A DNA stretch of 64,000 nucleotides. It comes from Candidatus Scalindua sp. Its GTDB lineage: Bacteria > Planctomycetota > Brocadiia > Brocadiales > Scalinduaceae. The translations under genes and the position numbers were made by a program. Position 1 is the first letter of the stretch. Each line of letters begins with the position of its first letter. The notes below the pieces were generated by a model. That model was not told the DNA's origin, ran no database searches, and worked only from the letters and a program-made list of their open reading frames with translations. Below are positions 61,522 to 64,000 of the stretch, piece by piece. The stretch is taken from contig JALDRB010000008.1 in assembly GCA_031316155.1 (NCBI GenBank), forward strand, positions 124,001 to 188,000, in the 5' to 3' direction.

Positions 61522-61576
61522 AGCAACCAAGATTTGGTTTCCAATAAATCCGAAAATCAAATCGGTTTTAGTATAA
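61522..61576 (+). repeat. MITE-like repeat R3, right half
   Basis: agcaaccaagatttggtttc ... ggttttagtata: the second hairpin of the repeat unit. Together with 59709-59796 it reconstitutes a normal repeat when the IS110-type DNA is removed. It ends a few bases before the decarboxylase gene and may carry its promoter. Confidence 0.85.
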
Positions 61577-61582
61577 TGAATT

Positions 61583-62899
61583 ATGAAATTACCGATAAAT
61601 TCAATTGCTCACATTAATACACTCGGCCATATAGAGATGGAGGGATATGATCTTTTGGATATAGCCCGGAAGATCGATGGTCCTTTCTATATTTATTTTG
61701 CTTCAGTGATAGAGAAACAGTATAAACGGCTTAAAGCTCTTTTGCCAACAAATATGGATATTTGTTATGCAGTTAAGGCAAATCCAAACAGAGAAATTCT
61801 CACGCTCTTTAAAACTCTTAAATCGGCTTTTGATATTTCATCAGGTGGAGAATTTTCTCGATGTATGGATGCAGGAATTTCTCCTCAGAAAATAAGCTTT
61901 TCAGGTCCGGGGAAGGATTATAAAGAACTCTCGGAAGCCATCAGGAATAAGCTCTTTGCCATAAGTGTGGAATCGCGCAGGGAGGTTGATGAGATCATTC
62001 ATATTGCAGACACTACTGCATCAACAGCGAATGTCATGTTACGGATAAACCCTACACGAAAACCAGAAAGATTTTCTCTCAAGATGGGAGGGCTTCCTTC
62101 CCAGTTTGGGATCGATGAGGAAACTGCTTTAGAAATAATACGGATGATCAAGAAGCACGATTTACTCGATCTAATGGGAATACATGTATTCAACGGAACA
62201 CAGTGTTTAGATGCCAGGGCTATTGTAGAAAACATTTCAGAGATGATAGAAATAGCAAAAAGGCTATTTCTCCATGAAGGTATAGAATTGAGATATATAA
62301 ATCTGGGTGGTGGATTTGGGATTCCTTATTATGAGGGTGATAGGGAATTGAACCTTGAGGAAGTATGTAATGCGGTAAAAGATATCATAATTTATACTCA
62401 GGAAACTTCACATGGCCTTAAAAATACCAGATTCATACTGGAACTGGGCAGGTTTTTAGTGGCACAGAGTGGAATTTACATTGCAAAAGTAATAGATATA
62501 AAGATATCCAGAGGCAAAAAATTTATCATACTGAATGGAGGGATGAATCATCACCTGGCAGCTTCAGGAAACTTTGGGCAGGTTTTAAGAAGAAACTATT
62601 GTATGTATCCTCTGGAATTACGAGACAAAAACAGACTGGAAAAGGTAAATATTGTTGGCCCCTTATGTACTTCCATTGACAGGCTTGCAAGCGATATTCA
62701 GTTGCCGGTACTCATGATCGGTGATTACATAGGAATCTTTAATTCAGGTGCTTATGGGCTTACGGCAAGCCCGATACTCTTTTTATTACACAATCTACCT
62801 GCGGAGGTTTTCGTATCAGATGAAGAGCTCAAGATTGTTCGGGCAACAGGAGGAATCCAATATGAGACACAGACAATAAGGTATTCAGCACATCAGTAG
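61583..62899 (+). CDS. PLP-dependent decarboxylase (fold type III, exosortase-A-associated)
   Basis: 438 residues. The PLP Lys is K65 in CYAVKANPN. Further motifs: HVFNGTQ, the glycine loop LGGGFGIPY, LELGRFLVAQSGIY, GPLCTSIDRL with the active-site Cys, and FNSGAYGLTAS near the C-terminus. This is the alanine racemase-like fold of diaminopimelate and ornithine decarboxylases; the sub-type (HVFNGTQ instead of the usual HxHIGSQ) matches the decarboxylase found in exosortase A loci (TIGR03099 type). It probably decarboxylates an amino acid carried by, or destined for, the ACP at 57829. ATG 61583 lies just after the repeat. Confidence 0.85.
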   Translation: MKLPINSIAHINTLGHIEMEGYDLLDIARKIDGPFYIYFASVIEKQYKRLKALLPTNMDICYAVKANPNREILTLFKTLKSAFDISSGGEFSRCMDAGISPQKISFSGPGKDYKELSEAIRNKLFAISVESRREVDEIIHIADTTASTANVMLRINPTRKPERFSLKMGGLPSQFGIDEETALEIIRMIKKHDLLDLMGIHVFNGTQCLDARAIVENISEMIEIAKRLFLHEGIELRYINLGGGFGIPYYEGDRELNLEEVCNAVKDIIIYTQETSHGLKNTRFILELGRFLVAQSGIYIAKVIDIKISRGKKFIILNGGMNHHLAASGNFGQVLRRNYCMYPLELRDKNRLEKVNIVGPLCTSIDRLASDIQLPVLMIGDYIGIFNSGAYGLTASPILFLLHNLPAEVFVSDEELKIVRATGGIQYETQTIRYSAHQ

Positions 62900-62974
62900 T
62901 TCATCAACATTTCTTTAGCATTCCCTATCCTGTAAAAGCCGGAACCAAACAGAAGTTAATAAACAACCTGTCTA

Positions 62975-63047
62975 AGCCTGCCTGTGCGATGCACCTGTCT
63001 GCGTGCTACGCACAGGCAGGTCCGAAAACCATTACGAGATGAGTATA
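62975..63047 (-). repeat. MITE-like repeat R4, half unit, inverted orientation
   Basis: gcctgcctgtgcgatgcacc ... ccattacgagatgagtata is the reverse complement of the first hairpin (with insert) of R2. It flanks the decarboxylase gene on its downstream side. Confidence 0.75.
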
Positions 63048-63348
63048 TATTCAGTGATGTCTCTTTTTTCTCACATGAACGTCTATCTGTTACCCGAAAA
63101 AAAAGGGATAATGCCTTATGGTAAAATACGTCGGATTGTCTATTTGTTAAACAAGAGAGAAATATGAAATACGGGCAGCTATAACAGCAAAGTATCTAAA
63201 AAAAATTTATATTACCTTTCTTAAAGTGTTTAGTGTTAAGAAAAATTTTAATGGCATTGAGTTTGCTATTCAATCGTCCAGTCATTAACAAGAATTGGAA
63301 TGAAGAAAACCATTCTCTTTAATTTTATAATCTCAGAGGTAAAAGAAA
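63048..63348. other. 300-bp intergenic region without a gene
   Basis: No gene or repeat was recognised. AT-rich. Confidence 0.4.
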
Positions 63349-63564
63349 ATGTTTAAACTCATCATGAACAGTATTGTTTTTCTGGTAATTATTGCGTGTA
63401 TCACCGGATGTTATTCAACTGACAAACGGCATAATGCTGCACACAACCGTGCTATTAAGAAAGATATGAAGTTGTTACATCAGGATATTGATTTTGTTTT
63501 GGGATTAGACGAGCCTTCGGTGCTCAGTGATGAAAAAAGTCTTGAGGTAATAACAGATTCTTAG
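63349..63564 (+). CDS. small lipoprotein, unknown function
   Basis: 71 residues from ATG 63349 with a ribosome site (gaggtaaaag). Signal NSIVFLVIIACITGC with lipobox I-T-G-C, so a lipoprotein modified at C22-23; mature part is ~48 residues, acidic (DFVLGLDEPSVLSDEKSLEV). It is possibly expressed with the following PilM-like gene. No family recognised. Confidence 0.7.
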   Translation: MFKLIMNSIVFLVIIACITGCYSTDKRHNAAHNRAIKKDMKLLHQDIDFVLGLDEPSVLSDEKSLEVITDS

Positions 63565-63679
63565 GGATCTTTTATTTTGTAGAAAGTTCCCGGTCTCCGT
63601 TTCATACTTTCCATGGAGGTTGAAAAAATAATCACATTTGTTTGTTCAATAAAAATAAAAATATTTTTTGGTGTTACCT

Positions 63680-64000
63680 ATGAAGATAAAGAATTTTCTC
63701 AATAGTGTGAAAACTGGTAATCGTTCTTTTAAAGACCTTCGTACCGGGAAATTATCTGAAACCATGCAATTTACCGGTATTCTCGATCGCGTGAAGTCCC
63801 GTAATCTTACCGATAAAGTTAAAGGTCTTCATACGGGGAAATTGTCTAAAAACAAGCGTGTTTGGGGTCTTGAAATTTGTGATAGAGAGCTAAAGGCAAC
63901 GAAAGTTAAATGGCATGATGGGAAATTGCTGGTGGAGGTTTTCGATAGAATTGATTATGCAACAATGAACCAAGGTGCTGAATCTGCAAATTCAAAATTA
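63680..64000 (+). CDS. PilM-like (type IV pilus assembly, actin-like ATPase) protein, 5' part only
   Basis: The first 107 codons are present; the gene continues past the window edge. The N-terminus is basic (KIKNFLNSVKTGNRSFKDLR) with two repeats of LRTGKLSE/LHTGKLSK. Then comes the start of an actin-like domain, KRVWGLEICDRELKATKVKW with V-F-D-R-I-D-Y, matching the VWGLEIGxxxLKAVKL opening of PilM proteins. PilM recruits PilN to the inner-membrane platform of type IV pili. ATG 63680 lacks a strong ribosome site. Confidence 0.7.
   Translation, partial: MKIKNFLNSVKTGNRSFKDLRTGKLSETMQFTGILDRVKSRNLTDKVKGLHTGKLSKNKRVWGLEICDRELKATKVKWHDGKLLVEVFDRIDYATMNQGAESANSKL

Noticed and set aside
1..64000. 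Firm assignment to an anammox planctomycete
   Set aside because: Several features are compatible, but no hydrazine, ladderane or 16S gene is in the window, so it stays a tentative impression.

Overview
The window is AT-rich bacterial chromosome from a Gram-negative-type (diderm) organism. It carries lpxD, lpxI and lolD, so it makes lipid A and has an outer membrane. The mix of a PilM-like protein, an exosortase-A-type acyl-activation cluster, a dksA-lspA pair, many IS and MITE remnants and a NasA-like molybdoenzyme is compatible with a planctomycete of the anammox (Brocadiales) kind. No diagnostic anammox gene is present, so that placement is only an impression.

Positions 1-18 kb are accessory DNA. 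Positions 810-7445 form an array of integron-type gene cassettes: short genes all on the + strand, each followed by a matching attC-like palindrome, with no integron integrase in view. Cargo is nuclease- and defence-flavoured: a NucS-like PD-(D/E)XK gene broken by one stop codon, an EEP-fold phosphodiesterase, a DUF4365-like nuclease, a class III cyclase-like protein, a frameshifted membrane protein, and an Mrr restriction enzyme split by an IS1380-type element with a 6-bp target duplication. After it come a REP/RAYT-like relic (7631-8000), a BrnT/CopG toxin-antitoxin pair with an operator inside its promoter (8971-9575), several decayed small genes, and a minus-strand radical SAM/bi-cupin plus ABC exporter operon (11.8-15.5 kb).

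Positions 18025-33972 are a 15.9-kb element integrated in a tRNA-Leu(CAG) gene, bounded by a 31-bp direct repeat. It has a tyrosine integrase next to the tRNA, an AlpA-like regulator, a replication initiator-like protein, a primase-helicase and an SF2 helicase. It also has a small-terminase-like protein and a lambda gpC-like S49 capsid protease with an in-frame internal start that resembles the gpC/Nu3 arrangement, but no large terminase, portal, tail or major capsid gene. This is the profile of a phage satellite (PICI-like). Its left arm carries likely defence cargo: a TIR-like protein, a HEPN protein and a RelE-like toxin, plus a LAGLIDADG endonuclease. Immediately left of attL lies the tail of a second, decayed integrase. 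The gene nearest the left end (a ribbon-helix-helix protein) is duplicated at position 90, so the first 18 kb may be an older tandem integrant.

Positions 34-49 kb are mostly housekeeping: tRNA-Leu, smpB and tmRNA, a pseudo-receiver, dacB, clpX, a dksA-like gene overlapping lspA, then ilvE, lolD and lysS on the minus strand, rnpA-yidD, a PAS/GAF hybrid histidine kinase, a NasA/Fdh-like molybdopterin oxidoreductase and a secreted OB-fold protein. Positions 49.4-52.4 kb hold a decaying gltBD (glutamate synthase) operon.

Positions 53-64 kb hold a CPBP protease, lpxD, lpxI, a sigma-54 activator, and an acyl carrier protein, AMP-ligase and PLP-decarboxylase set like that of exosortase A loci. This set is interrupted by a decayed IS110-family element sitting inside a MITE-like repeat that recurs at 17.7, 53.4, 59.7/61.5 and 63.0 kb. 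The window ends inside a PilM-like gene.
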